A stretch of DNA of 64,000 bases from Rhodanobacter sp. A1T4 (lineage in GTDB: Bacteria; Pseudomonadota; Gammaproteobacteria; Xanthomonadales; Rhodanobacteraceae), in assembly GCF_014207185.1 (NCBI RefSeq), contig NZ_JACHCP010000007.1:1-64000 (forward strand), given 5' to 3'. The notes beneath the pieces were generated by a model, which saw only the letters and a program-made list of their open reading frames with translations, searched no databases and had not been told where the DNA came from. Positions 27,017-35,734 of this stretch are shown here, piece by piece. The position numbers and the translations under genes are program-made. Each line of letters opens with the position of its first letter. The stretch's first letter is position 1.

Positions 27017-28029
27017 GGTCAATGAGCCTGACAGGCACACTTGCTGCATTCGTCCTGCTGATTGGCATCGCGTTTTTAACGCCACGCATGGCGCACGCCC
27101 AAGCCGCCTCGGTTACCTGTAGCGTCACCAGCGCGCCGACCATCAACTTTGGCACCGTGGACGGACTGGTCACCGGCGCCACCACCAGCGCATCGATCGG
27201 CTGGACCTGTAAAAACCCCTCCCTGCTCCTGGCTGCCAACACCACTTTCTGCATCAACATCGGCAACGGTACCGGTGGCCTTCAGGGCACCAATCGGGTG
27301 ATGACGGCCGGCACCGGGCAGAGCCTGCAGTTCCAGATGTATCAGGACAGTGCGCGCACGCAGGTCTGGGGTTCGCTGTTCTCAGCCGTCAACAGTGCGC
27401 CCTATCAAACGTCAGTTGTCGTGCCTCTGGGACTCACCTTCCTGCTGCCCGGCATCCTCAGTGGCACGGCAACGATTTACGCCAGCGTACCCAACGCCCA
27501 GATAGGCCTGACCGCCGGCACCTATATCAGCACCTTTGCCGGAACCGATGCCGAGATAACGGTGGCCTCGAACTACACCACCACGCCTTCGACCTGCGGC
27601 ACCGGAAACGCCAGCGCCTTCAGCTTCACGGCCAATGCCGCTGTTACAAAGACCTGCACCATTACCGCGGCCAACAACCTGAATTTTGGTACCCCCGCCA
27701 GCCTGCTTACCGCCAACGTGGATGCGACGACCACCCTGCAGACTCAATGCACCAACAGCACAGCGTTCCAGATCGGACTGGACAACGGCCAGAACGCCAG
27801 CGGCACCACGCGGCACATGCTTGGCAGTAGCGGAGATTTGATTACTTACGAGCTCTATCAGGACAGCGGACGAACGACACGCTGGGGCAACACCGTCAAC
27901 AGCGATACCGTGACCGGCACCGGCAATGGCGCCGTGCAGACCAACACCGTTTATGGCCGCGTGGCCGCTCAGGCCACCCCCACGCCCGGCACATATACCG
28001 ACACCATTACGGTCAGCGTGACTTACTGA
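27013..28029 (+). CDS. Two-domain spore coat U protein, probable pilus tip adhesin (CsuE-like)
   Basis: The 338-aa protein has a signal peptide (to about residue 35) and two SCPU domains in tandem (about 36-185 and 195-338). The second ends in YTDTITVSVTY like the major pilin. The two-domain form in last position is the arrangement of CsuE, the tip adhesin of Csu pili, whose first domain has hydrophobic loops for surface binding. The start overlaps the usher stop by ATGA. Confidence 0.83.
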   Translation: MRSMSLTGTLAAFVLLIGIAFLTPRMAHAQAASVTCSVTSAPTINFGTVDGLVTGATTSASIGWTCKNPSLLLAANTTFCINIGNGTGGLQGTNRVMTAGTGQSLQFQMYQDSARTQVWGSLFSAVNSAPYQTSVVVPLGLTFLLPGILSGTATIYASVPNAQIGLTAGTYISTFAGTDAEITVASNYTTTPSTCGTGNASAFSFTANAAVTKTCTITAANNLNFGTPASLLTANVDATTTLQTQCTNSTAFQIGLDNGQNASGTTRHMLGSSGDLITYELYQDSGRTTRWGNTVNSDTVTGTGNGAVQTNTVYGRVAAQATPTPGTYTDTITVSVTY

Positions 28030-28156
28030 CGAGTGTTGGCGCACAACCGTGCTGCGAGAGGCGCCCCATAATGCTGCGGTGTTGGCGCCGGAGCATTCAT
28101 AAACCGGCCCGCCGCGCTCGTTGTCTGTCGGGAATCCACACCCTTCAACACACCCA

Positions 28157-28184
28157 AATCATGTCAAGTAAACTTGACATGATT
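28157..28184. promoter_or_regulatory. Third copy of the XRE-type palindrome, extended to 12-bp arms
   Basis: The core ATGTCAAG-TAAA-CTTGACAT (28161-28180) has exactly the arms of the two sites at 23118 and 23165. Here the symmetry extends outward by AATC/GATT to 12-bp arms. It lies 128 bp after the Csu-like operon and about 385 bp before the second pilin gene. Confidence 0.72.
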
Positions 28185-28250
28185 ACACTCAACCAGTGGT
28201 GAAAGTCACATTTGTGATGAGGGGCGCGTGACCCTGAATACAAAATAATG

Positions 28251-28338
28251 TGACATAGTTCGCACTTCTGAATGACGCAATTCGTCAGAAAAGGTGACGC
28301 AGTTCGCACAATTGAATGACATAATTCGTCGGGTAGAT
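28251..28338 (+). repeat. Four direct repeats with exact 22-bp period
   Basis: Cores TGACATAGTTCG, TGACGCAATTCG, TGACGCAGTTCG and TGACATAATTCG start at 28251, 28273, 28295 and 28317. A degenerate fifth TTCGTC box follows at 28350. Two helical turns of spacing put all boxes on one DNA face, as for a cooperatively binding regulator. The box resembles the AlgR/LytTR site CCGTTCGTC (comparison from memory). Confidence 0.8.
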
Positions 28339-28567
28339 GAGTTACAGCGTTCGTCTGCACGACATCCCGACGCCTAGGGATGATCATCGGGGGAGGCCAT
28401 TGGCCGGGGAATCGCTCTAAAACAAGACTTGGCACACAGCTTGCTGATGTTGGCTGGACCCAGCCGCGCGCAAGGCTGCCGTCGGGGTAATGCTACCAAC
28501 ACCAACAGCTGTCCAATAGCGCGTCAAGAATCAGTCACTCAAGACCATACATTACATAGGGATACGC

Positions 28568-29137
28568 ATGAACAAGACTCTTCTCTCCGCCGCACTGATC
28601 GCCGGTTTCGGCATCGCTGCACTCGTCCCGCAGACGACTGAAGCGGCCAACACCAGCTCCGGCACCATCTCCTTCACGGGCACGCTCACCGCGTCCACCT
28701 GCACCGTGGCTGTGAACGGTAGCACCTCTACCCTGGCTATCGCGCTGCCAACCACTCCGCTGGTTAACGGGGTACTTTCAACTGCTGGCTCGTCGGCCGG
28801 CTGGACCGCGGTAACCCTCACCCTGAGCAGCTGCACTTCGCTGACCGGCTATACCAAGGTCTTCCCGTACTTCACGGGGACGGGCATTGACACCACCACC
28901 GGCTACTTGTCCAACACCGGAACCGCCACCAATGTGGAAGTCGCACTGTCGAATGGCCAGAGCTTGACCAATGTGTTGACACTGCAGGGTGCGTCGGGCG
29001 CCCAGAATGCGGGCACGCAATTGCTATCGGCCGCCACTCCGACGTTTGCCTATTACGCCGGCTATGTGGCTCCAACTGCCGCTGCCACGGCAGGTAGCGT
29101 CGCTGCTTCCGTTCAGTACAACCTCAATTACCAGTAA
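28568..29137 (+). CDS. Major pilin of a classical (FimA-like) chaperone-usher fimbria
   Basis: The 189-aa protein has a signal peptide (cleaved at TEAA-N, about residue 27). The mature part begins SGTISFTGTLTASTCTV, the FimA-family opening with the first disulfide Cys; the partner is in LSSCTSL (about residue 81). It ends with alternating hydrophobic residues and a penultimate Tyr (YNLNYQ), as donor-strand-exchange pilins do. AGGGAT precedes the ATG. A strong hairpin after its stop separates it from the assembly genes. Confidence 0.85.
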   Translation: MNKTLLSAALIAGFGIAALVPQTTEAANTSSGTISFTGTLTASTCTVAVNGSTSTLAIALPTTPLVNGVLSTAGSSAGWTAVTLTLSSCTSLTGYTKVFPYFTGTGIDTTTGYLSNTGTATNVEVALSNGQSLTNVLTLQGASGAQNAGTQLLSAATPTFAYYAGYVAPTAAATAGSVAASVQYNLNYQ

Positions 29138-29155
29138 GAGCTAGCAAGTCTCGCT

Positions 29156-29181
29156 GCTGCGGCCGGAGTTCCGGCCGCAGC
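29156..29181 (+). terminator. 11-bp GC-rich hairpin after the pilin gene
   Basis: GCTGCGGCCGG-AGTT-CCGGCCGCAGC is a perfect 11-bp stem with a 4-nt loop, between the major pilin and chaperone genes. No T-run follows. It may act as a partial terminator or as a 3' stabiliser that raises pilin mRNA over chaperone and usher mRNA, as known in other pilus operons (inference). Confidence 0.6.
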
Positions 29182-29209
29182 GTAACCCTCACTGGCATCC
29201 GAGATCCCG

Positions 29210-29959
29210 ATGAACAAACCGATCCGCGCCCTGACCGCGGCGCTGCTGGTCATCGGCTGCGCGCTATTCACCGTCCAAGCCAATGTGATCATCTCCGGCA
29301 CCCGGGTGATCTTTCCGGCCAAGGACAGCGAAGTCACTGTACGCCTGACCAATCAGAACACCACGCCGGCGCTGGTCGAGGCATGGATCGACAGCGGCGA
29401 CCAACAATCCACGCCGGACAAGGTGAATACACCTTTCCTGATCACGCCCCCGCTGTTCCGCATGGAGCCGAATCGCGATCAGAGTCTGCGCATCCTGTTT
29501 ACCCATAGCCAACAGCCATTGCCGACTGACCGTGAGTCGGTGTTCTGGCTCAACGTGCTGGAAATTCCACCGAAGCCAAGCGGCCCGCAATTCCTCGACA
29601 AGAATTACATGCAGATGGCGATCCGTTCGCGGCTGAAGCTGTTCTATCGTCCTGCCACCCTGTCGGGTGATCCAGTGAAAGCGCCGGGCGAGCTGAGCTT
29701 CAAGGCTGGCAGCGAAGCGGGATCGGGCACCCTGGTGGTGCACAACCCCACACCTTATTACGTGACCATCGGCCAGATCACGGTGAATGTCGGTGGCACA
29801 GCGCACAAGGTCGACACCGGCATGGTGGCGCCGCTGTCCGATTTGCGCTTGAATATATCGGACCTGAAACAGGCTCCGGATGTCGGCAGCGCGATTCAGT
29901 ACGACTGCATCAATGACTACGGCGCCGACGTAGTCCTCAAGGGCGCCGTTTCGCGGTGA
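29210..29959 (+). CDS. Periplasmic fimbrial chaperone (PapD/FimC-like)
   Basis: The 249-aa protein has a signal peptide (to about residue 24) and the two Ig domains of PapD-type chaperones. The landmarks are the GTRVIFPAKDSEVTVRL opening and the SVFWLNVLEIPPKP segment (about 107-120), which is the classical chaperone signature. The G1 region RMEPNRDQSLRIL supplies alternating hydrophobic residues for donor-strand complementation. The next gene overlaps its stop by GTGA. It differs clearly from the archaic chaperone at 23908. Confidence 0.92.
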   Translation: MNKPIRALTAALLVIGCALFTVQANVIISGTRVIFPAKDSEVTVRLTNQNTTPALVEAWIDSGDQQSTPDKVNTPFLITPPLFRMEPNRDQSLRILFTHSQQPLPTDRESVFWLNVLEIPPKPSGPQFLDKNYMQMAIRSRLKLFYRPATLSGDPVKAPGELSFKAGSEAGSGTLVVHNPTPYYVTIGQITVNVGGTAHKVDTGMVAPLSDLRLNISDLKQAPDVGSAIQYDCINDYGADVVLKGAVSR

Positions 29960-32745
29960 ACTCCCGGCATGCCACATACCAACTCGGCCAATACTGGCCT
30001 GTGGCGTGCCGTCGCGTTCTTCTTTGTGCGGGTATTGCCACTGCGCTAGCCAGCTGGACTGGTGCATCGAGTGCATCGCCCGTCAATGGCGCGGATGCAT
30101 CGGCCAGTCCTGCAGATGCCAGTGCCAGCGGTGGCTACGCCGATTTCGACCGCAGCCTGTTGTCCGGTGCCGGCCAGAACACCACGGACCTGTCCCGCTT
30201 CGAACACGGCAATCCGGTGCTACCCGGCAGTTACAACACGGACATCTATCTCAACAATATCTGGGTTGGCCGCAGCGACGTGCGTTTCGCTGCCGCTGCG
30301 GAAAAAGTCAGCGCCACGCCGTGTGTGGATCGCCAACTGCTCGAGCAGTTGGGGCTGCATCCGGCCAAGCTGTCCGACGAGACCACCGCGCAACTGAAAG
30401 ATCCGACAGCCTGCGTGAGCATTGGCAGCCTGATTCAGGACGCCAACATGACATTCGACATGGCTGACCTGCGCTTGGACACCAGCGTGCCACAGGCTTA
30501 TCTCGGCCAGATGCCACGCGGTTATGTCAGCCCGGAATACTGGGACGCGGGTGTGCCTGCGGCGTTGCTGAACTACAACTTCGATAGCTATCACAGCAAC
30601 ACTCAGGGCCAGAGCCAGACGACGTCGTATCTTGGCCTGAACACGGGCCTCAATTTCGGCCCGTGGCATCTGCGCGAGAATGCCACCGTCAACTGGGAGT
30701 CGGCCACGGCCGGCACCCCGGCGCGGCACCAATGGCAGAATATCGATACCTACGTGCAGCGCGACCTGCCCTCGCTGCGTTCGCTGTTGACGATCGGCGA
30801 CAGCTATACCGATGGTGCGGTATTCGACAGCTACGGCATACGCGGCGTGCAACTCGCCACTGACGATCGCATGCTGCCGCAATCGCTGCAGGGTTATGCG
30901 CCGGTCGTACGTGGTGTAGCCAACACCAATGCCAAAGTCACGGTGCGCCAGAACGGCGTGCAGATCTACCAGACCACGGTGGCACCCGGTCCATTCACCC
31001 TCACCGATCTCTACCCGACCGGCTATGGCGGCAACCTGGATGTCACGGTAACCGAAGCGGATGGCCGCGTAAGTACTTTTATCGTGCCCTATGCTTCGGT
31101 GGCGCAATTGCTGCGCCCCGGCATTACCCGTTTTGACGTCGCCATCGGTGAACTACGCAACGTATCGATCCAGGACAAACCCGCCGTGGTGCAGGCCACG
31201 GTGCAGCATGGCTTCAACAACCTGCTGACAGGGTATAGCGGCATCGTAGGCTCGCAGGGCTATGCCGCTGCGCTAGTGGGTGCAGCGATCGATACACGGT
31301 ATGGTGCGTTGGCCCTGGACGTTACCCAAGCCAACACACACATTCCCGGTTATTCGACGCAGTCCGGTCAGAGCATGCGGGTGACCTACAGCAAGATCAT
31401 TACGTCAACGCAAACGACGCTGTCGGTCGCTGCATACCGTTATTCGACCGGTGGTTTTCTAAACCTGAGCCAGGCCGTCCAGGCCCGCGACTACGCACGT
31501 CAGGGAATCAACGCTTTCGATTACGTGCCGCCGCAGCCAGTGACAACGATCGATGGCGTTCCGGAGCAGAGCGTACTCACGCCAGCCCAGCAAGCCACAC
31601 TCAATGGAAGCGCGTTCACTGCCAATCCGATTCTCTCTGCCACAGGAGTGGAACGTCAACGCAACAACTTCACACTCTCGCTCAGCCAACCGTTGGGGAA
31701 AAATGGCGGTTCGATCTATGCCAACGTCTCTGCCAGCGACTACTGGAATCGTACCGGTAACGACACGCAGTTTCAGGTGGGCTATAGCAACCATTTCCAT
31801 CGGCTGTCTTACAACATCTCAGCCATGCGTACGGTCGACCCACTTGGCCGGTATGACAACGAGTACATGGTGAGCTTCAGTTTGCCATTGGGCGGCAGTC
31901 CGCACGCACCGAGCCTCACACTGAATATCACGCACGATCAAAACGGCAGCTCGCAGGATCAGGCCATGTTGAATGGCACTTTCGGCAGCGATAGCCAATT
32001 CAACTATGGCGCCACGGCAACGCATAGTGGCGACGGCGGCGGCAATGCCGGCAGCGTGAATGCGGGTTACCGCAGCCCGTACGCGGTGTTCAACGCCAGC
32101 TATGGTGATGGAAGCGGCTATTCACAGGCGTCAGTGGGCGTGAGCGGGGCCGTGGTAGTACATCCGGGTGGCATCACGTTCGGCCAGCCGGTGGGCGACA
32201 CTATCGGCATCATCTACGTGCCCGGCGCCGCTGGTGCACAGCTGAACAGTGCAGCCGGTGCGCGCGTTGATCACTTCGGTTATGCGCTGGTGCCTTACCT
32301 CACACCCTACAACCTCAATACGATCCAGATCGATCCCAAGGGCCTGCCGCTGGACGTGCAGCTCGACGCCACCAGTGCGCAGGTAGCGCCTTATGCGGGT
32401 GCGGTGGTGATGCTGAAGTTCAAGACCGAGAATGGTCGCGCGCTGATCGTGCACGCCAACTTCGCAAACGGTGAAGCATTGCCATTCGGCGCGGAAGTGT
32501 TCAACGAGAAAGGAATCTCACTGGGTGTGGTTGGCCAAGCCGGACAAATCCTGGTGCGGGGTGTCAACCAGTCCGGTGAACTGAGCGTGCGCTGGCAGGA
32601 TGACAGTGGAGCAGCACAGTCGTGCTCGTTCACCTACCAGCTTGCGCCACGAGCAAAGGACAAACAGGCGAAAGCCTACCAAGAGATCCAGGCAACTTGC
32701 GCACGCCCCAGCGCGGTCGCGCAGGTCACGAGGAGTGGAACATGA
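29956..32745 (+). CDS. Outer-membrane usher (FimD/PapC family)
   Basis: The 929-aa usher has a signal peptide (to about residue 40), an N-terminal domain beginning FDRSLLSGAGQNTTDLSRFE, a 24-strand barrel with plug and two C-terminal domains. The barrel entry RGVQLATDDRMLPQSLQGYAP (in part) and GPFTLTDLYPTGYGGNLDV are classical FimD signatures. The GTG start at 29956 overlaps the chaperone stop. Two Cys near the C-terminus (CSFTYQ and ATCARP) fit the usual disulfide. Confidence 0.92.
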   Translation: MNSRHATYQLGQYWPVACRRVLLCAGIATALASWTGASSASPVNGADASASPADASASGGYADFDRSLLSGAGQNTTDLSRFEHGNPVLPGSYNTDIYLNNIWVGRSDVRFAAAAEKVSATPCVDRQLLEQLGLHPAKLSDETTAQLKDPTACVSIGSLIQDANMTFDMADLRLDTSVPQAYLGQMPRGYVSPEYWDAGVPAALLNYNFDSYHSNTQGQSQTTSYLGLNTGLNFGPWHLRENATVNWESATAGTPARHQWQNIDTYVQRDLPSLRSLLTIGDSYTDGAVFDSYGIRGVQLATDDRMLPQSLQGYAPVVRGVANTNAKVTVRQNGVQIYQTTVAPGPFTLTDLYPTGYGGNLDVTVTEADGRVSTFIVPYASVAQLLRPGITRFDVAIGELRNVSIQDKPAVVQATVQHGFNNLLTGYSGIVGSQGYAAALVGAAIDTRYGALALDVTQANTHIPGYSTQSGQSMRVTYSKIITSTQTTLSVAAYRYSTGGFLNLSQAVQARDYARQGINAFDYVPPQPVTTIDGVPEQSVLTPAQQATLNGSAFTANPILSATGVERQRNNFTLSLSQPLGKNGGSIYANVSASDYWNRTGNDTQFQVGYSNHFHRLSYNISAMRTVDPLGRYDNEYMVSFSLPLGGSPHAPSLTLNITHDQNGSSQDQAMLNGTFGSDSQFNYGATATHSGDGGGNAGSVNAGYRSPYAVFNASYGDGSGYSQASVGVSGAVVVHPGGITFGQPVGDTIGIIYVPGAAGAQLNSAAGARVDHFGYALVPYLTPYNLNTIQIDPKGLPLDVQLDATSAQVAPYAGAVVMLKFKTENGRALIVHANFANGEALPFGAEVFNEKGISLGVVGQAGQILVRGVNQSGELSVRWQDDSGAAQSCSFTYQLAPRAKDKQAKAYQEIQATCARPSAVAQVTRSGT

Positions 32746-33815
32746 CGCATCGTTTCAATAACGCTCCGCGATGCGCCCGACTCTTTGTGTGGCTGTTGCT
32801 GGCGATCGTCGCGATTGGCTGGGCGCCACTTGCCGCTGCCGCCCCTAACTGCACAGCCTCATCAGCGACGCTCAGCTTCCCCACCACCGTAACCATTCCG
32901 AGCAATACGGCGGTGGGAAGCACGCTGGCCACAGGCACGGCCAATATGCTCTTTACTTGCACGGGTCTATCGACCTTCAATAACCCGGCAACAATCCAGG
33001 CAGGTCAATACTTGGCCACATTGGATCCTACGAATAACACGGCCGGCCCAGGTATCACGTTTGCCACCGGTGTGTCCGGCGTTGCCGTGCTGGTCAAAGC
33101 CACACCGGTTCAGGCAACGAGCGCAGCGTGTCTTGCCTGTGGCCCCACCAGCACGGCGGGCTATGTACCGGGGTCCGTTTCGGGAACCGGTGGCACGGTG
33201 ACAGCAAGCTACACAGCGACCCTGATCAAGACTGGCCCGATCGCACCTGGCACCATACCCTCGATCAACCTGATTCCTTTCTGGTGGTATATCCCTGCGG
33301 GGCCCGGCAACTACGCCACCAGCATGAGTTTGAACGCCAACCTCGTTCTTCCCTCCATCAGCTTGACTGCACCGAGCTGCACCCTTACCACCGCCTCCCA
33401 AAGCATCGCCGTGAAGCTCCCAACCGTGGGGATTTCGTCACTGTCGACCAATGGACAAACGACCGGCGCAACTGCTTTCAGCATCTCGATAACAGGCTGC
33501 CCCACCAGCGTGACCAAGCTCACAACCTATTTCTATTCGGCAGCAAACGTTGATACCAGCAGCGGTAATCTGCTAAATAATGGTTCGGCCGCAAACATCG
33601 AAGTGCAATTATTGAACGGCCCCGGGGGCAGCGCTGCGGCTTACTCCGTGATCAATCTGACGGGTGCGCAGGCCACTGCACAAAACTCGTCGCAGTACAG
33701 CCTCGTTGGCACGGGTGCAACGCTTAACTACTACGCGCAGTACATTGCCTCTGGCGGAGCGGCGGGTGCTGGCACGGTGAATACTAGCGTGACGTTCACG
33801 ATCGCCTACCCTTGA
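32742..33815 (+). CDS. Fimbrial tip protein (adhesin-like pilin)
   Basis: The 357-aa protein has a signal peptide (to about residue 32) and two parts: an N-terminal domain (about 33-205) with its own Cys set including a CLACG pair, and a C-terminal pilin domain (about 210-357). The latter starts APSCTLTTASQSIAV and ends TVNTSVTFTIAYP. This lectin-plus-pilin layout is that of FimH-like tip adhesins. The ATG at 32742 overlaps the usher stop (ATGA) and has AGGAG upstream; a longer frame from 32622 lies inside the usher gene. Confidence 0.82.
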   Translation: MTHRFNNAPRCARLFVWLLLAIVAIGWAPLAAAAPNCTASSATLSFPTTVTIPSNTAVGSTLATGTANMLFTCTGLSTFNNPATIQAGQYLATLDPTNNTAGPGITFATGVSGVAVLVKATPVQATSAACLACGPTSTAGYVPGSVSGTGGTVTASYTATLIKTGPIAPGTIPSINLIPFWWYIPAGPGNYATSMSLNANLVLPSISLTAPSCTLTTASQSIAVKLPTVGISSLSTNGQTTGATAFSISITGCPTSVTKLTTYFYSAANVDTSSGNLLNNGSAANIEVQLLNGPGGSAAAYSVINLTGAQATAQNSSQYSLVGTGATLNYYAQYIASGGAAGAGTVNTSVTFTIAYP

Positions 33816-34179
33816 TTCGAACGGGCACAAGTCACGAAAACCTTCGCTGGAACATCACTCGCAGGTTTGAAAAACCAGCACAGGATCCTTTGCATCGGGC
33901 CCACAGGCTTTGACGTAATTATCAAAACATTCAGTGCGGGATCGGATTCCGTGCTCGTCAAACGCACAACGTTCAACGCATAGACGCGAGCCATATTGGC
34001 CGCTTCAACACCCGTGCCGAAGCACATTTGCCGATGTGACAAAGCAGTTAAAGCTTCGCCGGTAACTGCCGTTAAGGAGGCCGGTTCGGTAGCAATGGTG
34101 TAGCTGCGGCGTCAATTTCGGTGTAACAGCGCTATCTCTGCGAGCATGCTGTTCAGAACAAACACCGACAAATTGATGG
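33816..34179. other. 364-bp stretch without a supported gene
   Basis: This AT-richer gap lies between the tip-protein gene and the convergent orphan pilin gene. Two short minus-strand frames (about 65 and 78 codons) cross it, but neither has a recognisable motif or good start. I see no terminator with a T-run. Confidence 0.6.
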
Positions 34180-34569
34180 TCACTCAAAAGTCTGCGTAAC
34201 AAGCTTCGCCGCTGCCATATTGTTACCTGCAGCTTTTACATAACCGGCAAAGTAGTCGAGCACTCGATCATGATTGATCGTAGCGGCATCGAGATCGACG
34301 ACGGTCAATGAATAAAACTGGCTGGAATCCGTTGCGGTACGAGCAGTGCCACATGCAAAACGAAGTGGCGTGACATTGTGGCTCGTCGCTATCGATGCCA
34401 CGGTATCGATGCTGGCGACACTCGCCGAGCATGTGGGCTCGACGATGGCCCCCATGAAGCTGATCCGTCCACCTGAAGCTTCCACCCCGCCTGCTGTGGC
34501 CAGGCACGGCATACTCAGCATGCCGACAATGGCGATGCTCACCAACAACAAACTGATCGACGACTTCAT
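34180..34569 (-). CDS. Orphan FimA-like pilin, short, inverted
   Basis: The 129-aa protein has a signal peptide (cleaved near CLATAGG, about residue 26). The mature part begins GGRISFMGAIVEPTCS, the FimA-family opening, and a second Cys in RFACG gives the usual disulfide. The C-terminal DYFAGYVKA matches the penultimate region of pilins, but the last strand (LVTQTFE) is short and the mature length of about 103 aa is below the usual 150. It faces the other way from the fimbrial operon. It could be a minor subunit or a decaying copy. Confidence 0.65.
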   Translation of the reverse strand: MKSSISLLLVSIAIVGMLSMPCLATAGGVEASGGRISFMGAIVEPTCSASVASIDTVASIATSHNVTPLRFACGTARTATDSSQFYSLTVVDLDAATINHDRVLDYFAGYVKAAGNNMAAAKLVTQTFE

Positions 34570-34797
34570 ACCGCGCCTCGCGGTGCTCCGTAGCTATTAC
34601 GGAGTACTCAAGTTGCTATCGGCACGATTTATCAAAACTTTTGCCCCAGAAAGCCACCTTTCCGGCACAAGGCAACAAACTGCCAATCACGTCACACTTT
34701 GGAGGCGCTGACGCCGTGTCGGACGCGGTGGCTCAGTTGTTCAGTCATTCGAGCATGAGAGCCCGGAAGCGGCACGAACAATGTGTTCTGGGGCGGG

Positions 34798-35544
34798 TTA
34801 GCGAGAGGAAATGTATTTCTCGCGCCTGATCTGCGGCACCGGCAGGCCGAATTCCTTCAGCGCGGCGAATGCGGCATCGACCATGTTCGGATTGCCGCAC
34901 AAGTAGGCGATATCGCGCTCGATGCTCGGCGCCAGTTCGGACAGCACGTTCTGCACGTGACCGCTGCGATCGCTGGAACGCGGCACGGAACGCGGCTGCC
35001 GACTCAGACAGCCGTGAAACACAAAACCGGGATGCTGCTGCGCAAACGCCTCGAACTCTTCGCCATACAGCAGCTCTTCTTCGGTGCGCGCGCCGTATAG
35101 CAACACCACTTCACGGCCACCCTTTTCCAGTAGTGTGGCAATTTGCGGCAGCATCGCGCGGTAAGGCGTTACGCCGGTGCCGGTGGCCAGCAGGAGATAG
35201 CGCGGATGGGTATCCGCTTCATGCAGGCAGAAGCGTCCATACGGGCCACTGGCGTCGATGATGCCACCATGGGGCAGCTCGCCGAGCAGCTTGGTCGCCG
35301 CACCACCCTCCACATAGCTCACCGCTATCTCGATACGCTCGACCGGCGATGCGCCGTCGCCAACAGTAGCTACCGAGTAGCTGCGCTTGGTCGCGGTGCC
35401 GTCGTCGTAGTGGAAATGCACCTGCAGAAATTGCCCCGGCTGAAATGCCAGTGGCTGACCATCCACACGCTCGAAAACAAGATGACGAACCGAGGACGCC
35501 AGCATGCGGCTGTCGACGAGACGGAGCTGGAAATGATCGGCCAT
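34798..35544 (-). CDS. Ferredoxin-NADP reductase-like flavoprotein
   Basis: The 248-aa protein has an FAD domain with the motif KRSYSVA (about residue 53), equivalent to RxYS/T. An NAD(P) domain follows with ATGTGVTPYRAML (about 119) and the C-terminal LCGNPNMVDAA motif. It resembles bacterial Fpr-type ferredoxin/flavodoxin reductases, but no iron-sulfur domain is fused. The protein ends EKYISSR rather than with the C-terminal aromatic of many Fpr proteins. It is transcribed alone, divergent from yadG. Confidence 0.85.
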   Translation of the reverse strand: MADHFQLRLVDSRMLASSVRHLVFERVDGQPLAFQPGQFLQVHFHYDDGTATKRSYSVATVGDGASPVERIEIAVSYVEGGAATKLLGELPHGGIIDASGPYGRFCLHEADTHPRYLLLATGTGVTPYRAMLPQIATLLEKGGREVVLLYGARTEEELLYGEEFEAFAQQHPGFVFHGCLSRQPRSVPRSSDRSGHVQNVLSELAPSIERDIAYLCGNPNMVDAAFAALKEFGLPVPQIRREKYISSR

Positions 35545-35734
35545 GGGCGTCCTGGTGGTGCGTATGGAAACGATGCGTGCATCCGAAGGGATCGGGTGGC
35601 AGCGACAAGCCCGCTATAATAAGTGGCTAAGAGCCGCTGACCAAACGCTGGCGCGTCATTTTTTTCGAACCTGTCGGTTCAAGACGCACCAGACGTCGGG
35701 TTTCCCCGCGGCTTTCCCCCAAACGGCGTCACTC

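Larger units (their letters stand above)
28030..28567. other. 538-bp intergenic control region between two fimbrial operons
   Basis: No credible gene is present. The region contains an extended XRE-type palindrome (28157-28184), four 22-bp direct repeats (28251-28338) and about 210 bp of leader before the fimA-like gene. Frames across it only reflect the repeats. I found no convincing -35/-10 pair next to the palindrome. Confidence 0.75.

Noticed and set aside
28251..28338. CRISPR-like look of the regular repeats
   Set aside because: The conserved core is only about 12 bp with about 10 bp between cores, there are four units and no cas genes; this is a regulator-box pattern.
28145..28435. Minus-strand 96-codon frame in the fimbrial control region
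   Set aside because: Its repeated LCHSI/LCHII-like peptides are just translations of the 22-bp repeats and the palindrome; there is no ribosome site.
33806..34202. Two short minus-strand frames between tip-protein and orphan-pilin genes
   Set aside because: They overlap each other, lack ribosome sites and do not continue the pilin homology.
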